5,672 nt of DNA from Bryobacterales bacterium (GTDB taxonomy: Bacteria; Acidobacteriota; Terriglobia; Bryobacterales; Bryobacteraceae), in assembly GCA_003164075.1 (NCBI GenBank), contig PLRZ01000199.1:1-5672 (forward strand), read 5' to 3'. The notes below the pieces were generated by a model. The model was not told the DNA's origin, searched no databases, and saw only the letters and a program-made list of their open reading frames with translations. Each line of letters starts with the position of its first letter. Within the stretch, counting starts at the first letter, position 1. Shown piece by piece: positions 5,655-5,672 of this stretch. A program made the position numbers and the translations under genes.

Positions 5655-5672
5655 GCAGGCAGGAGTGCCTGC
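5655..5672. repeat. Perfect hairpin at window edge, probable dispersed intergenic repeat
   Basis: GCAGGCA (5655-5661) and TGCCTGC (5666-5672) form a perfect 7-bp stem with a GGAG loop. The core CAGGCAGGAGTGCCTG resembles an intergenic palindrome that I recall as recurrent in Solibacter-type genomes, often with changed bases in the outer stem. The window ends exactly at the last paired base, so the stem may continue outside. Confidence 0.5.

Larger units (their letters stand above)
5521..5672. other. Right-end intergenic stretch without a supported gene
   Basis: Apart from the two palindromes listed separately, I see no gene here. One frame stays open on the plus strand from a GTG at 5521 to the edge (about 50 codons). 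It has no ribosome binding site, no recognisable motif, and runs through both palindromes, so I treat it as non-coding. Confidence 0.55.

Noticed and set aside
5521..5672. Possible new gene from a GTG at 5521 open to the right edge
   Set aside because: There is no ribosome binding site, hydrophobic pattern or known motif, and the frame passes through two palindromes that look like intergenic repeat DNA.

Overview
The window reads as chromosomal DNA from a GC-rich Gram-negative soil-type bacterium. My best guess is Acidobacteriota, Solibacter/Bryobacter-like. The guess rests on family resemblance remembered, not searched: a secreted protein with the 'SLPDFIC...' block, a FecR-like secreted protein with a Gly/Ala-rich tail, and a small zinc-ribbon membrane protein are all types I associate with that phylum. 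No rRNA, tRNA, CRISPR array, transposase or phage gene is visible.

Layout. (1) Positions 1-1412, minus strand: a FecR-like secreted/anchored protein (1412-570) followed 54 nt later by the start of a multi-pass membrane protein of the O-antigen ligase/polymerase type (515 to the left edge, 3' end missing). (2) Positions 1413-1558: an AT-rich divergent intergenic region with a plausible promoter for the FecR-like gene and inverted repeats. (3) Positions 1559-3951, plus strand: a J-domain protein with one membrane span and a beta-rich C-terminal domain, coupled by an ATGA stop/start overlap to a TPR protein with a C-terminal jelly-roll-like domain. (4) Positions 4238-3906, minus strand: a small zinc-ribbon protein with a C-terminal membrane segment, whose 3' end overlaps the TPR gene tail-to-tail by 46 bp. 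(5) Positions 4239-4436: a divergent intergenic region with candidate promoters for both flanking genes. (6) Positions 4437-5468, plus strand: a secreted protein of the 'SLPDFIC' type, probably read from a leaderless or nearly leaderless mRNA. (7) Positions 5469-5672: non-coding DNA with several hairpins, including a perfect palindrome at the window edge that looks like a dispersed intergenic repeat.

How the genes may work together. The FecR-like/ligase pair and the J-domain/TPR pair diverge from one control region, and all four products appear to act at or across the inner membrane. This is compatible with an envelope polysaccharide synthesis or export module, with the ligase/polymerase as the only recognisable enzyme. 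The link is inferred from gene arrangement only. The zinc-ribbon and 'SLPDFIC' genes look like separate units. The most unusual elements are the J-domain protein carrying a probably periplasmic beta domain, and the TPR plus jelly-roll protein translated together with it.
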